Positions 28,812 through 37,590 of a DNA stretch of 64,000 nucleotides are shown here, one piece after another. The notes beneath the pieces are model-generated. The model was not told the DNA's origin, did no database searches, and saw only the letters and a program-made list of their open reading frames with translations. The position numbers and the translations under genes were made by a program. Numbering within the stretch: position 1 is the stretch's first letter; each line of letters opens with the position of its first letter. This DNA is from Erythrobacter sanguineus (GTDB taxonomy: Bacteria; Pseudomonadota; Alphaproteobacteria; Sphingomonadales; Sphingomonadaceae): the NCBI RefSeq assembly GCF_900143235.1, contig NZ_FRDF01000010.1, positions 62,001-126,000 of the forward strand, in the 5' to 3' direction.

Positions 28812-29780
28812 ATGATTGCTGATTTCCTGCTGCAACCGGTTATCCTGTTCTTCCTGCTAGGGGCGATCGCCGCACTCGTGCGATCCGATCTGGCCGTTCC
28901 CGAAGCCGCAGCAAAGACCATTGCGCTTTATCTGATGATGTCGATCGGTCTGAGAGGCGGGATCGAGGTCGCCGAAACCGGGATGACGCCGGCCATGGCG
29001 CTGGCCGGTGGCTGCGGCGTCGCGCTGTCGCTGCTGCTGCCTTTGCCCGCCTTTGGGCTGCTCCGGCAGTTCGGGAAGCTTGATCAGGCCAATGCCGCGG
29101 CTGTCGCGGCGCATTACGGATCGGTCAGCGTGGTGACCTTTGCTGCCGGCAGCGAGGTGCTGAGGGCCGCGGGCATGGCGCCGGCTGGGTTCATGGTGGC
29201 GGTGCTGGCGCTGATGGAAACGCCCGCTATCCTCATCGGCCTGCTGCTGGCCCGCCGCACCGGCCCCGATAGCCTTGCCCCGCGCGGGGGGCTGTTGCAC
29301 GAAACCCTGTTCAACGGATCGGTGGTGTTGCTAGTGGGCAGCTTCATGATCGGGGTGATTTCGGGCAAGTCCGGCTTTGCCCCGATTGCCCCGCTGTTCG
29401 ATGCGCTGTTCAAGGGCATCCTGTGCCTGTTCCTGCTGGACATGGGACTGGTTGCCGCGCGGCGGCTGATGGATCGCCGCGCCTTGACCTGGCGCACGGT
29501 GTCGCTCGGCATTGTCCTGCCGGTGATCAATGGTTCGGTGGGTGTGATCCTCGGCCTTGCAGTCGGGCTGGACGCCGGATCGGCTGCGGCGCTGGGCATT
29601 CTTGCCGGCAGCGCCAGCTACATCGCCGTGCCCGCGGTGATGCGCCTTGCCCTGCCGCAGGCCGACCCGGGCCTCTATCTCGGCATGAGCCTTGCCGTGA
29701 CCTTCCCGTTCAATATAATCGTCGGCATCGCCTATTACCGCTGGGTGTCCATGCAGCTTTATCCGGTGTTCGCATCATGA
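28812..29780 (+). CDS. SbtA-type sodium-dependent bicarbonate transporter
   Basis: A polytopic membrane protein of about 322 residues matching the SbtA family: LQPVILFFLLGAIAALVRSDL at the start, ALYLMMSIGLRGGIE, AAHYGSVSVVTF and a second repeat half with LLDMGLVAARRL, LGILAGSASYIAVPAVMRLALPQADPGLYLGMSLAVTFPFN. Two inverted five-helix repeats are expected. In cyanobacteria SbtA imports bicarbonate with sodium. The frame extends to a GTG at 28785; ATG 28812 fits the short family N-terminus. Its stop overlaps the ATG of a PII-like gene. It lies just right of the island. Confidence 0.88.
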   Translation: MIADFLLQPVILFFLLGAIAALVRSDLAVPEAAAKTIALYLMMSIGLRGGIEVAETGMTPAMALAGGCGVALSLLLPLPAFGLLRQFGKLDQANAAAVAAHYGSVSVVTFAAGSEVLRAAGMAPAGFMVAVLALMETPAILIGLLLARRTGPDSLAPRGGLLHETLFNGSVVLLVGSFMIGVISGKSGFAPIAPLFDALFKGILCLFLLDMGLVAARRLMDRRALTWRTVSLGIVLPVINGSVGVILGLAVGLDAGSAAALGILAGSASYIAVPAVMRLALPQADPGLYLGMSLAVTFPFNIIVGIAYYRWVSMQLYPVFAS

Positions 29781-30091
29781 CCGCAATGACCACGCTGCGC
29801 CGGATCGAAATCCTTGCCGACGAACCGCTGATCCCGGCGATCGAGCAACTGGCCGCGACTGCGGGCATCCGCAATTACACCTTGCTCCCGACCCTTGGCG
29901 GGGTGGGCCAGCACGGGCGCTGGCGCGATGATCAGGTGTCGGGGGCGACGGCCAAGATCATGCTGCTGGCAATCACCGGCGACGCAAAGGCGCAGCACCT
30001 GATCGACCTGCTCAGCCCCCTGCTTGAACCGCACGGCCTGCTGCTGCTGCTGAGCGATGTTGAGGTCGTTCGCGGGGCGCATTTCGAATAG
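29777..30091 (+). CDS. PII-like (SbtB-type) regulatory protein
   Basis: A 104-residue protein beginning MTAMTTLRRIEILADEPLIP, with YTLLPTLGGVGQHGRW in the region of the PII T-loop and LLLLLSDVEVVRGAHFE at the end, a pattern seen in SbtB-like carbon-sensing PII relatives. In cyanobacteria SbtB binds adenine nucleotides and inhibits SbtA. The gene starts inside the SbtA stop codon (ATGA), so translation is coupled, supporting a transporter-regulator pair. Canonical PII signature motifs are weak, so the effector is unknown. Confidence 0.8.
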   Translation: MTAMTTLRRIEILADEPLIPAIEQLAATAGIRNYTLLPTLGGVGQHGRWRDDQVSGATAKIMLLAITGDAKAQHLIDLLSPLLEPHGLLLLLSDVEVVRGAHFE

Positions 30092-30219
30092 CGGGCAGGC
30101 CGTCCGCGCGGTGAAGCGCGCGCAACCAAGCCTTGCGCTGCATCGGCCCCTTCCAGCGGCGCGACAAATGGCATAATGCTGGCGCTCGCCGTTACCGCAT
30201 GAAAGGCCCTGTGATCGTG

Positions 30220-30861
30220 ATGCCGAAGCTTCGTATACTAGCCTTTGCCGCCGTACTTGCCGCCGGCCTTGCCGCCTGCGCCGAACCTGCGGGTGATGCG
30301 CCAGCCGGTAACGGCGCGCAGGAATCCCCCGTGACCGAGGGCAACTGGACGCTCGACCCGGCAACCTCGCGGCTGGTCTATGTCAGCGTCAAGGCAGGCG
30401 AGATCGCCGAGAACAACGCCTTTGAAACCCTGTCCGGCACGATCACCGCCGATGGCACCGCCGAATTCAGCATTGATCTCGCCTCGGTCAGCACCGGGGT
30501 GGATATCCGCAACGAGAGGATGCGCGACATCTTCTTTCAGGTTGCCGATTTCCCCACGGCGGTGGTGACCACGAAGCTTGATCCGGCGGCGTTTGCGGGG
30601 CTGGCGGTGGGCCAGTCGCTCGCCCGCCCGCTGAAGGCGATCCTCTCGATCAAGGGCATGGACGCACCGATCGAGACCGAAGTGCTTGTCACCCGCGTTG
30701 CGGCTGACCGGGTCACCGTGGTGCCGACCGCGCCGGTGATCATCACCACCGACATGTTCGAACTGACCGACGAACTGGGCGAATTGCGCGCGCTGGCGCA
30801 GCTGCCGTCGATCACGCCGGCCGTGCCTGTGACCTTCACGCTCAGCTTCATCCGGTCATAA
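30220..30861 (+). CDS. YceI-family lipoprotein
   Basis: A 213-residue protein with a lipoprotein signal (MPKLRILAFAAVLAAGLAAC, lipobox LAAC) followed by a YceI-like lipocalin fold: EGNWTLDPATSRLVYVSVKAGE, FETLSGTITADGTAEFSIDLASVSTGVDIRNERMRDIFF and FPTAVVTT. YceI proteins bind isoprenoid or other amphipathic molecules in the periplasm. AAAGG lies about eleven bases before ATG 30220; ATG 30199 is an alternative. A hairpin (CCGCCCGG at 30909-30916 with 30931-30938) and then a poly(C) tract follow the gene. Confidence 0.86.
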   Translation: MPKLRILAFAAVLAAGLAACAEPAGDAPAGNGAQESPVTEGNWTLDPATSRLVYVSVKAGEIAENNAFETLSGTITADGTAEFSIDLASVSTGVDIRNERMRDIFFQVADFPTAVVTTKLDPAAFAGLAVGQSLARPLKAILSIKGMDAPIETEVLVTRVAADRVTVVPTAPVIITTDMFELTDELGELRALAQLPSITPAVPVTFTLSFIRS

Positions 30862-30967
30862 GCGCCCAAATTTCGCGCAATTTGCGCTGGATCAAGGTGG
30901 CGCGACCGCCGCCCGGGCATCAAGCCGAAGCCGGGCGGGCGGGAAGCGAATCGATCCCGTCGCCTTC

Positions 30968-31014
<47 letters not shown>

Positions 31015-31155
31015 CCACCTTGCAAATCATGTTGCCGGGCTGACGCTACGGCGCGCTTGGCCTTGATGGGCCCTCTTCAAAAGCGGGCTTGAAAGGCCCG
31101 CGCAAACAGGCTTGTGTCCCGCGCAAATACAGCTTTGCACGGGAGACAACACGCC

Positions 31156-32130
31156 ATGAAAACCGCCATCACCGAAATGTTCGGCATCCAGCACCCCATT
31201 ATCCAGGGCGGGATGCATTATGTCGGGTTCGCCGAAATGGCCGCAGCGGTCTCCAATGCGGGCGGGCTGGGGATCATCACCGGGCTGACGCTGGGCACGC
31301 CTGAAAAGCTCGCCAATGAAATCGCGCGCTGCAAGGACATGACCGACAAGCCGTTTGGCGTGAACCTCACCATCCTGCCGACCCTGACCCCGCCCGATTA
31401 TCCGGGGCTGGTCAAGGCCGTGATCGACGGCGGGGTAAAGGTGGTGGAGACCGCCGGGCGCAACCCGGTCGACCTGCTGCCGCCGCTGAAGGATGCGGGC
31501 ATCAAGGTGATCCACAAATGCACCTCTGTGCGCCATTCCCTGAAGGCGCAGGATATCGGCTGCGACGCGGTGAGCGTCGACGGGTTCGAATGCGGCGGCC
31601 ACCCGGGCGAAGACGACGTGCCCAACTTCATCCTGCTGCCGCGCGCGGCGGATGAACTGGACATCCCCTTCGTTTCCAGCGGCGGCATGGCCGATGGACG
31701 CAGTCTTGTCGCCAGCCTCGCGATGGGCGCGCAGGGGATGAACATGGGCACCCGTTTCATCGCGACCAAAGAAGCCCCGGTGCATGACAATGTGAAGCAG
31801 GCGATCATCGCCGCATCCGAACTCGACACGCGGCTGGTCATGCGTCCGCTGCGCAACACCGAACGCGTGCTCAACAACGCCGCGGTCGAACGCCTGCTGG
31901 TCAAGGAGCGGGAGCTGGGCGATGCCATCACCATCCAGGACATCCTGCCCGAAGTCGCCGGGGTCTATCCCAAGATCATGACCGAGGGCGCGATGGACGA
32001 AGGCGCGTGGAGCTGCGGCATGGTGGCGGGCCTCATCCACGACATCCCGACCTGCCAGGAACTGATCGACCGGATCATGCTGCAGGCCGAGGAGGTTATC
32101 GCCCGGATGCAGGTGATGGCGCGCGGCTGA
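31156..32130 (+). CDS. Nitronate monooxygenase family protein
   Basis: A 324-residue FMN-dependent TIM-barrel protein. HPIIQGGMHYVGFAEMAAAVSNAGGLGIITG is the N-terminal signature, and DAVSVDGFECGGHPGED contains the catalytic-site glycine/histidine block, followed by IPFVSSGGMADGRSL and GAQGMNMGTRFIATKEAP for FMN phosphate binding. Members oxidise propionate 3-nitronate; some relatives are enoyl-reductase-like, so the substrate is tentative. ATG 31156 follows GGGAGACAAC. It is monocistronic. Confidence 0.9.
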   Translation: MKTAITEMFGIQHPIIQGGMHYVGFAEMAAAVSNAGGLGIITGLTLGTPEKLANEIARCKDMTDKPFGVNLTILPTLTPPDYPGLVKAVIDGGVKVVETAGRNPVDLLPPLKDAGIKVIHKCTSVRHSLKAQDIGCDAVSVDGFECGGHPGEDDVPNFILLPRAADELDIPFVSSGGMADGRSLVASLAMGAQGMNMGTRFIATKEAPVHDNVKQAIIAASELDTRLVMRPLRNTERVLNNAAVERLLVKERELGDAITIQDILPEVAGVYPKIMTEGAMDEGAWSCGMVAGLIHDIPTCQELIDRIMLQAEEVIARMQVMARG

Positions 32131-32312
32131 TCCAGCACGCCTCATATCCGCGTGGTGTCCTGAATCCGGGCATAGGTAACCGCCCCCATTCTCTCGCTGC
32201 GATGCTTGCGGCACGATGACTATATCGAGCCGTGCCTTTGCTGGAAAGGCACGGCGATTCGGTTCGCTGTCGACCCGCTGCGGAACGCCTTCCGGCAGTC
32301 GGGGAGGAGGAG

Positions 32313-32717
32313 ATGATGGTGGTAATGCTTGATCCGGCGGCCCTTGGCGGGCTGGCCGGGCTGATTGCCCTGGCTGGCTGGTCGATCGGGCGGGTGCAGG
32401 GCCGCTGGCTGGCAGAGCCCGCGCCCGATGCCGCCACCGTTTGCGCAATCCCCGCAGAGCCGCAGCCGGGCCTGCCCGCGTGGGCCGAGATGCCTCTGCC
32501 CGCGGCAACTGCTGCTGCGCCTGCCCCGTGCCAGCACCCCGCGCGCGAAGAACGCCCCGCGCAGCTTGCCAGGGTGGTCTCGCTGACAGACCTGAATGAC
32601 GAGGTGCGGGCGATCCGCAAGGATGCGTGCATTCTCCGGGACATTGCCCCCGGCGAGGCGCCGGACCTGCCTTGGCAAGGGCGCGGCGCGGACCCCTTGC
32701 CGCTATCACGGTGGTAA
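32313..32717 (+). CDS. Hypothetical protein with N-terminal membrane segment
   Basis: A 134-residue protein beginning MMVVMLDPAALGGLAGLIALAG, one membrane segment, then a Pro/Ala-rich linker and a conserved-looking segment LARVVSLTDLNDEVRAIRKDACILRDI. GGGGAGGAGG immediately precedes the ATG, a strong ribosome-binding site that decides the start. No family recognised. It is on its own between convergent and tandem neighbours. Confidence 0.6.
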   Translation: MMVVMLDPAALGGLAGLIALAGWSIGRVQGRWLAEPAPDAATVCAIPAEPQPGLPAWAEMPLPAATAAAPAPCQHPAREERPAQLARVVSLTDLNDEVRAIRKDACILRDIAPGEAPDLPWQGRGADPLPLSRW

Positions 32718-32784
32718 CGGCCTGCCCGGTCGTTCCGCTGCAATCGCCGCGCCATGCAAGGAACGCGCGGCCTTAAACCCTGTA

Positions 32785-33270
32785 TCAGCTCTTGGCGGAT
32801 GGTTCTTCTTTGACCCGGGTGTAAGGCACGAAATCCTCGAAGAACACGGCGCCGGTAAAGAAGCCGAGGAACCGGTCGATCGTGGTGATCACGTCGAGCC
32901 GGCACAGTTGCCCCGCCTGAAACCGCTGGGTGACAAGCGTGTCTGAACTGTCGATATTTTCGGGGCTGCGAGTGCGCTGGACGTAGATCGTATGGCCCGA
33001 GCCAAAGACATAGGCGGTGTTGTCGATCGTCTGCACGTGCTGGTTGCGCTGGTTTCGGATGCAGCGGACCGGCTCTCCGGCCACGCGCCCTTCCAGCAGC
33101 TTGGCGAGCTGCTTTTCACCCTTCGTCCTGTCCCCGGCTTCTGGGCCAGATTCGGTGCCAGTTTCGATGTCCGGCTGATCCTCGTTCTGGGCCATGGCAG
33201 GCGTCATCACGACAGCGATAGCAGCCAGACTGGCCATCACGGGGCGGGGGAAGGGTGGCAGGCGCAACAT
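32785..33270 (-). CDS. Conserved exported protein of unknown function
   Basis: A 161-residue protein with a signal peptide (MLRLPPFPRPVMASLAAIAVV..AMAQ) and a mature domain beginning KGEKQLAKLLEGRVAGEPVRC, followed by IDNTAYVFGSGHTIYV and RFQAGQLCRLDVIT. This pattern recurs in small exported proteins of sphingomonads, from memory. Two mature-part cysteines may pair. Function unknown. It is convergent with the preceding gene. Confidence 0.72.
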   Translation of the reverse strand: MLRLPPFPRPVMASLAAIAVVMTPAMAQNEDQPDIETGTESGPEAGDRTKGEKQLAKLLEGRVAGEPVRCIRNQRNQHVQTIDNTAYVFGSGHTIYVQRTRSPENIDSSDTLVTQRFQAGQLCRLDVITTIDRFLGFFTGAVFFEDFVPYTRVKEEPSAKS

Positions 33271-33361
33271 TGGTACTCTCCGGCAAGAAATCCCGTCCTG
33301 ATGCCACGCCGCGTCTTAACCGGCCCTGAGCAGCCGGGGTTGCGGCCGCGGGGGGAGGGGA

Positions 33362-33622
33362 TCAGCTGCGCGCGGGGCTGGCGCCAGAGGATATATCGGG
33401 CAGGCTCGCTTGATCGGCGCCATCGGCCGGGCCGCCGCGCAGGACGAAGCGGCGGTCGCAATAACCGCAATCGACATAGCCATGCTCGTCGATTTCGAGA
33501 TAGACGCGCGGGTGGCCCAGCGCGGCCGGGCGATAGCCCGCGCCGCCGCGGATGGCGCTGGCCCCGTCGCAGGCAACGCGCCGCGTATCGACCAGCAGGA
33601 CTTCAGGGGGGGCAATGCTCAT
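33362..33622 (-). CDS. Zinc-finger (CHCC-type) protein
   Basis: An 86-residue protein with the CHCC zinc-finger arrangement of the NDUFS6 type: RRVACDG, then LGHPRVYLEIDEHGYVDCGYCDRRFVL, providing Cys, His and a Cys-X2-Cys pair. In mitochondria the NDUFS6 finger belongs to complex I; alphaproteobacterial homologues are free-standing. The frame is open from 33658; MSIAPPEVLLV at 33622 is preferred. It is divergent from the ABC ATPase gene. Confidence 0.85.
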   Translation of the reverse strand: MSIAPPEVLLVDTRRVACDGASAIRGGAGYRPAALGHPRVYLEIDEHGYVDCGYCDRRFVLRGGPADGADQASLPDISSGASPARS

Positions 33623-33693
33623 GACCTTGCCGATACAGCCACCGCTGGCGGAGCGCAATTGCCTTTGCCCCGCGCCTTGCCTAGGGCAGCGCC

Positions 33694-34662
33694 ATGTCCG
33701 CCCAAAGCCCTTCTGAGCCCGCCATCCGCATCGACAATCTTGTCAAACGCTATGCCCCGGCCAAAGGCGCCAAGGGCACCATGACGCAAGGCAAGCTGGC
33801 GCTTGGCGGGGTCAGTTTCGATGTGCCGCAAGGATCGATCTTCGGCCTGCTCGGCCCCAATGGCGCGGGCAAATCGACGCTGATCAATATCCTTGCCGGA
33901 TTGGTCAACAAGACCAGCGGCTCGGCGGAAATCTGGGGTTTCGACATTGATCGCCAGCGCCGCAATGCCAGCCGGTCGATCGGGATCGTGCCGCAGGAAA
34001 TCGTGTTCGACCCGTTCTTCACCCCTTACGAGGTGCTGGAGAATCAGGCCGGGTTCTATGGCATCGCGGCCAGGCTGCGCCGCAGCGAGGAATTGCTGGA
34101 GGCGGTGCGCCTCAGCGACAAGCGCGATGCCTATGCCCGCACCCTGTCGGGCGGGATGAAGCGGCGGCTGCTGGTGGCGAAAGCGATGGTGCATTCGCCG
34201 CCGATCCTGGTGCTGGATGAACCGACGGCGGGCGTCGATGTCGATCTGCGCCGCCAGCTGTGGGAACTGGTGAGCGAATTGAACCGCGACGGCGTGACCG
34301 TGGTGCTGACCACCCATTACCTTGAAGAGGCCGAGGAATTGTGTGACCGGATCGCGATCATCAATCACGGCCAGCTGATCGCCAACAAGCCGACCCGCGA
34401 ACTGGTCGACATGGCGCGCGAGAAAGTGGTCGAGGTGACGGTCGCCGATGCGCCAGCCGCCGCGCCCGCCCACGAGGCGTTCGTGCGGGTCGAATGGGAC
34501 GGTGCGCGCGGGGTCGAGGTGACGTATGACAAGGACCGGATGAGCGCCGGGCAGGTGCTGGCAATCCTGCAGGAACAGGGCCTCACCATCGATGATGTGA
34601 CCACCCGCGAGGCCGATCTGGAAGACGTGTTCGTGCAACTGACCGGCACCGGCACCGATTAG
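33694..34662 (+). CDS. ABC-2-type transporter ATP-binding protein, no adjacent permease
   Basis: A 322-residue ATPase with Walker A LLGPNGAGKST, Q-loop VPQEIVFDPFFT, signature LSGGMKRRLLVAKAM, Walker B LVLDEPTAGVD and H-loop TTHYLEEAEELC, followed by a C-terminal extension typical of the YadG/DrrA type. Such ATPases pair with ABC-2 permeases, but none is encoded within this window; the next gene is nrdA after more than 500 bases. An inserted segment AKGAKGTMTQGKLAL near the start is unusual. Substrate unknown. Confidence 0.9.
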   Translation: MSAQSPSEPAIRIDNLVKRYAPAKGAKGTMTQGKLALGGVSFDVPQGSIFGLLGPNGAGKSTLINILAGLVNKTSGSAEIWGFDIDRQRRNASRSIGIVPQEIVFDPFFTPYEVLENQAGFYGIAARLRRSEELLEAVRLSDKRDAYARTLSGGMKRRLLVAKAMVHSPPILVLDEPTAGVDVDLRRQLWELVSELNRDGVTVVLTTHYLEEAEELCDRIAIINHGQLIANKPTRELVDMAREKVVEVTVADAPAAAPAHEAFVRVEWDGARGVEVTYDKDRMSAGQVLAILQEQGLTIDDVTTREADLEDVFVQLTGTGTD

Positions 34663-35174
34663 AGTGGTTTCCACCAGCCTGCGCTTCATGTCGGCGCTGC
34701 GCCGTCAAGCAACAATCATGCAGAGCGGTGTGCAAAAGATTCAGGGATTGATTCAGATGATTCAATCACCAAATTTTTCTTCACAGATTCAATTTGGGTC
34801 TTGCGCAGCGCGCGACTCAAGCTTGGTCCACGCGTCGCGGGCCTGTCACATGCCCCGCACCGGCCTGTCATGGTGATTTAAGGGTTAATCTCCCGTTGAC
34901 GTGGAATCGTACCTGATTCAGTATCTAGTGGTTCGGTTCAAAGCGGACCCCCAAGCATTGGTGACTCCCCATCACAGCCCGCCAGGGCGACAGGGGGTGG
35001 AGTCGCTGTCGGAACGGGGGCCTTGCCGCGAGCCGGGAGGCGAAAGGTAGGCCCGCCTGTGGAGCCCCTTGGGGACATCCTGTTGGCGGATCTGTGGATC
35101 GTCCTGTATAGAACAGAATCGGAACATGGCGCTTGTGCCGGGTTGCGATTCGGGGGACACAAGTGGGGCAAGCG
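34663..35174. other. Long intergenic leader before nrdA
   Basis: About 510 bases without a credible gene. It contains a TTGACG (34896) that could be a -35 element, a GC-rich segment with several complementary GC blocks (34970-35095) and the LexA-type box at 35111-35125. No NrdR box or cobalamin-riboswitch core was recognised. Confidence 0.45.
35111..35125 (+). promoter_or_regulatory. LexA (SOS) box of alphaproteobacterial type upstream of nrdA
   Basis: GAAC-AGAATCG-GAAC is an exact match to the GAAC-N7-GAAC direct repeat bound by alphaproteobacterial LexA. It ends 49 bases before the nrdA start codon. This suggests induction of ribonucleotide reductase on DNA damage. Confidence 0.65.
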
Positions 35175-37187
35175 ATGGAATTCAAGGCGAGCGATGGCGT
35201 GGCAGGCGAAGTGCTGAGCGATGGTGAAATGGGCGCGGTGGCGCCGACGAAGGATGAAAAGGCCGTGACCATGAAGACAACCGATGCCGGTTCGCAGGAA
35301 CTCATCGCGGCCAAGGCGGGCGAAGCCTTGGCTGGGGCGATGGCTGGCGCAATGGCCGAAGCTGCGCGCCCGGACAGCAAGAAGGTCAATGATCGCCGTT
35401 TCACGATTCAGACCGATCCGGTGCGCGATGCCAACCTCACCGCCTTCGGCAAGGAAACCCTGACCGATCGCTATCTGCTGCCCGGCGAATCCTATCAGGA
35501 TCTGTTTGCCCGCGTGGCCGATGCCTATGCCGATGATCAGGCCCACGCCCAGCGGTTGTATGACTACATCTCGAACCTTTGGTTCATGCCCGCCACCCCG
35601 GTGCTGTCGAACGGCGGCACCAATCGCGGCCTGCCGATTTCGTGCTACCTCAATTCGGTGTCCGACAGCCTCGAAGGCATCGTCGGCACGTGGAATGAAA
35701 ACGTGTGGCTGGCCAGCAAGGGCGGCGGGATCGGCACCTATTGGGGCAATGTCCGCGGGATTGGCGAGCCGGTTGGCCTGAATGGCAAGACCAGCGGGAT
35801 CATTCCCTTCGTGCGGGTGATGGACAGCCTGACGCTGGCGATTTCGCAAGGGTCGCTGCGGCGCGGTTCGGCGGCGTGCTATCTCGATGTCAGCCACCCG
35901 GAAATCGAGGAGTTCCTCGAAATCCGCAAGCCTTCGGGCGACTTCAACCGCAAGGCGTTGAACCTGCACCACGGCGTGCTGCTGACCGATGAATTCATGG
36001 AAGCGGTGCGTGACGGGGCCGAGTTTGATCTCAAATCGCCCAAGACCGGCGAAACCCGCGCCACGGTCGATGCGCGCTCGCTGTTCCAGAAGCTGGTCGA
36101 AACGCGGCTGGCCACGGGCGAACCCTACATCGTGTTCTCCGACACGGTGAACCGCATGATGCCCAAGCATCACCGCGATCTGGGGCTGAAGGTTTCGACC
36201 TCGAACTTGTGCAGCGAAATCACCCTGCCGACCGGGATCGACCACCTGGGCAATGATCGCACGGCGGTGTGCTGTCTTTCGTCGCTCAACCTCGAAACGT
36301 GGGAGGAATGGAACGGCGACAAGCGGTTCATCGAAGACGTGATGCGCTTCCTCGACAACGTGCTGCAGGACTATATCGACCGCGCGCCGGACGAGATGGA
36401 GCGGGCCAAGTATTCGGCCAGCCGTGAACGTTCGGTCGGGCTCGGCGTGATGGGCTTCCATTCGTACCTGCAGATGAAGAACATCGCGATGGAAAGCGCG
36501 ATGGCCAAGGCCGTCAACATGAAGATGTTCAAGCACATCCACGCCAAGGCCTCCGAAGCCTCGATGCTGCTGGCGCAGGAACGCGGGCCCTGCCCCGATG
36601 CTGCCGACATGGGCGCGATGGAGCGCTTCAGCTGCAAGATGGCGATCGCGCCGACCGCGTCGATCAGCATCATCTGCGGCGGGACATCGGCCTGCATTGA
36701 ACCGATCCCGGCCAATATCTACACCCACAAGACCCTGTCGGGCAGCTTCATCGTCAAGAACCCCTATCTGGAAAGGCTGCTGGATAAAAAGTCCAAGAAT
36801 TCCAACAATATCTGGAATTCGATCCTCGAACGCGGCGGGTCGGTGCAGCACCTCGATTTCCTGACGCCGGAGGAAAAGGCGACCTTCAAGACCAGCTTCG
36901 AGATCGACCAGCGCTGGCTGCTTGAATTCGCCGCTGACCGCACACCCTACATCGATCAGGCCCAGTCGCTGAACCTGTTCATCCCGGCCGATGTCGACAA
37001 GTGGGATCTGATGATGCTGCACTTCCAGGCGTGGGAGAAGGGCATCAAGTCGCTCTATTACCTCCGTTCGAAATCGGTGCAGCGGGCCGGGTTCGTCGGT
37101 GGGGTGGAGGCGGACAACACCTCCGCACTCGCCAAGATCGAACTCAGCGCCGAGACCGATTACGAGGAATGCCTGAGCTGCCAGTAA
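35175..37187 (+). CDS. nrdA: Ribonucleoside-diphosphate reductase alpha subunit
   Basis: The catalytic subunit of aerobic class I ribonucleotide reductase, about 670 residues. LPISCYLNSV holds the first redox cysteine, SNLCSEITLP the thiyl-radical cysteine, AVCCLSSLNL the second redox cysteine, YYLRSKSVQRA the radical-transfer tyrosines and CLSCQ the C-terminal reducible pair. No N-terminal ATP-cone is evident, so the usual dATP activity control seems absent. The frame opens at 35133; MEFKASDG at 35175 is used, though MKTTDAGS at 35271 is possible. nrdB follows after a small membrane-protein gene. Confidence 0.95.
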   Translation: MEFKASDGVAGEVLSDGEMGAVAPTKDEKAVTMKTTDAGSQELIAAKAGEALAGAMAGAMAEAARPDSKKVNDRRFTIQTDPVRDANLTAFGKETLTDRYLLPGESYQDLFARVADAYADDQAHAQRLYDYISNLWFMPATPVLSNGGTNRGLPISCYLNSVSDSLEGIVGTWNENVWLASKGGGIGTYWGNVRGIGEPVGLNGKTSGIIPFVRVMDSLTLAISQGSLRRGSAACYLDVSHPEIEEFLEIRKPSGDFNRKALNLHHGVLLTDEFMEAVRDGAEFDLKSPKTGETRATVDARSLFQKLVETRLATGEPYIVFSDTVNRMMPKHHRDLGLKVSTSNLCSEITLPTGIDHLGNDRTAVCCLSSLNLETWEEWNGDKRFIEDVMRFLDNVLQDYIDRAPDEMERAKYSASRERSVGLGVMGFHSYLQMKNIAMESAMAKAVNMKMFKHIHAKASEASMLLAQERGPCPDAADMGAMERFSCKMAIAPTASISIICGGTSACIEPIPANIYTHKTLSGSFIVKNPYLERLLDKKSKNSNNIWNSILERGGSVQHLDFLTPEEKATFKTSFEIDQRWLLEFAADRTPYIDQAQSLNLFIPADVDKWDLMMLHFQAWEKGIKSLYYLRSKSVQRAGFVGGVEADNTSALAKIELSAETDYEECLSCQ

Positions 37188-37274
37188 GCCGAGGCTTGCA
37201 GGCGGCTGGGCAGGCGCTCAGCATGCTCCGGCCGCCGCCCGCGCCGTGATACGACACACAAGGGAAGAATGGTC

Positions 37275-37460
37275 ATGACTTTGCCCATCGGAATGGCGAT
37301 TATCGGCCTCGTCATCTGCGCCGTGTTCGCCTTCACCGCGATCCGTGAACTGCGGCGCGACCAGCCCGGCCATGCCCGCAATGCGGCGATGATCCACATC
37401 GCGATGGTATCGATGTTCGTGCCTTTCTGCATCTACGTGCTGATCGCCTGGGCACCCTAG
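37275..37460 (+). CDS. Small two-helix membrane protein
   Basis: A 61-residue protein with two hydrophobic segments (LPIGMAIIGLVICAVFAFTA and MIHIAMVSMFVPFCIYVLIA) joined by a charged loop RELRRDQPGHARNAA. AGGGAAG lies seven bases before ATG 37275, whereas it is too close to the ATG at 37269. It is placed between nrdA and nrdB; whether it matters for reductase function is unknown. Confidence 0.65.
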   Translation: MTLPIGMAIIGLVICAVFAFTAIRELRRDQPGHARNAAMIHIAMVSMFVPFCIYVLIAWAP

Positions 37461-37502
37461 CAATCTCGCGGCCGCGGCATGATCCGTTCGCGGCCCTGCA
37501 CC

Positions 37503-37550
37503 GTAACTGTAACCGTAACCGTAACCGTAACCGTAACCGTAACCGTAACC
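37503..37550 (+). repeat. Hexanucleotide tandem repeat GTAACC x8
   Basis: Eight consecutive hexamers, the first GTAACT and seven exact GTAACC, end 40 bases before the nrdB start codon. They lie in the probable nrdB leader or promoter. Confidence 0.9.
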
Positions 37551-37590
37551 GCCTATATTTCATCTCTAAACGTCCACAGGGAGTAACCCG

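Noticed and set aside
31027-32709. A 560-codon minus-strand frame
   Set aside because: It runs opposite the nitronate monooxygenase gene and a well-signalled small gene, and its sequence is low-complexity.
34970-35095. Possible cobalamin riboswitch before nrdA
   Set aside because: GC-rich and structured, but the conserved B12-box core was not found.
34938-37022. A 694-codon minus-strand frame opposite nrdA
   Set aside because: Antisense shadow of a certain gene caused by high GC codon bias.
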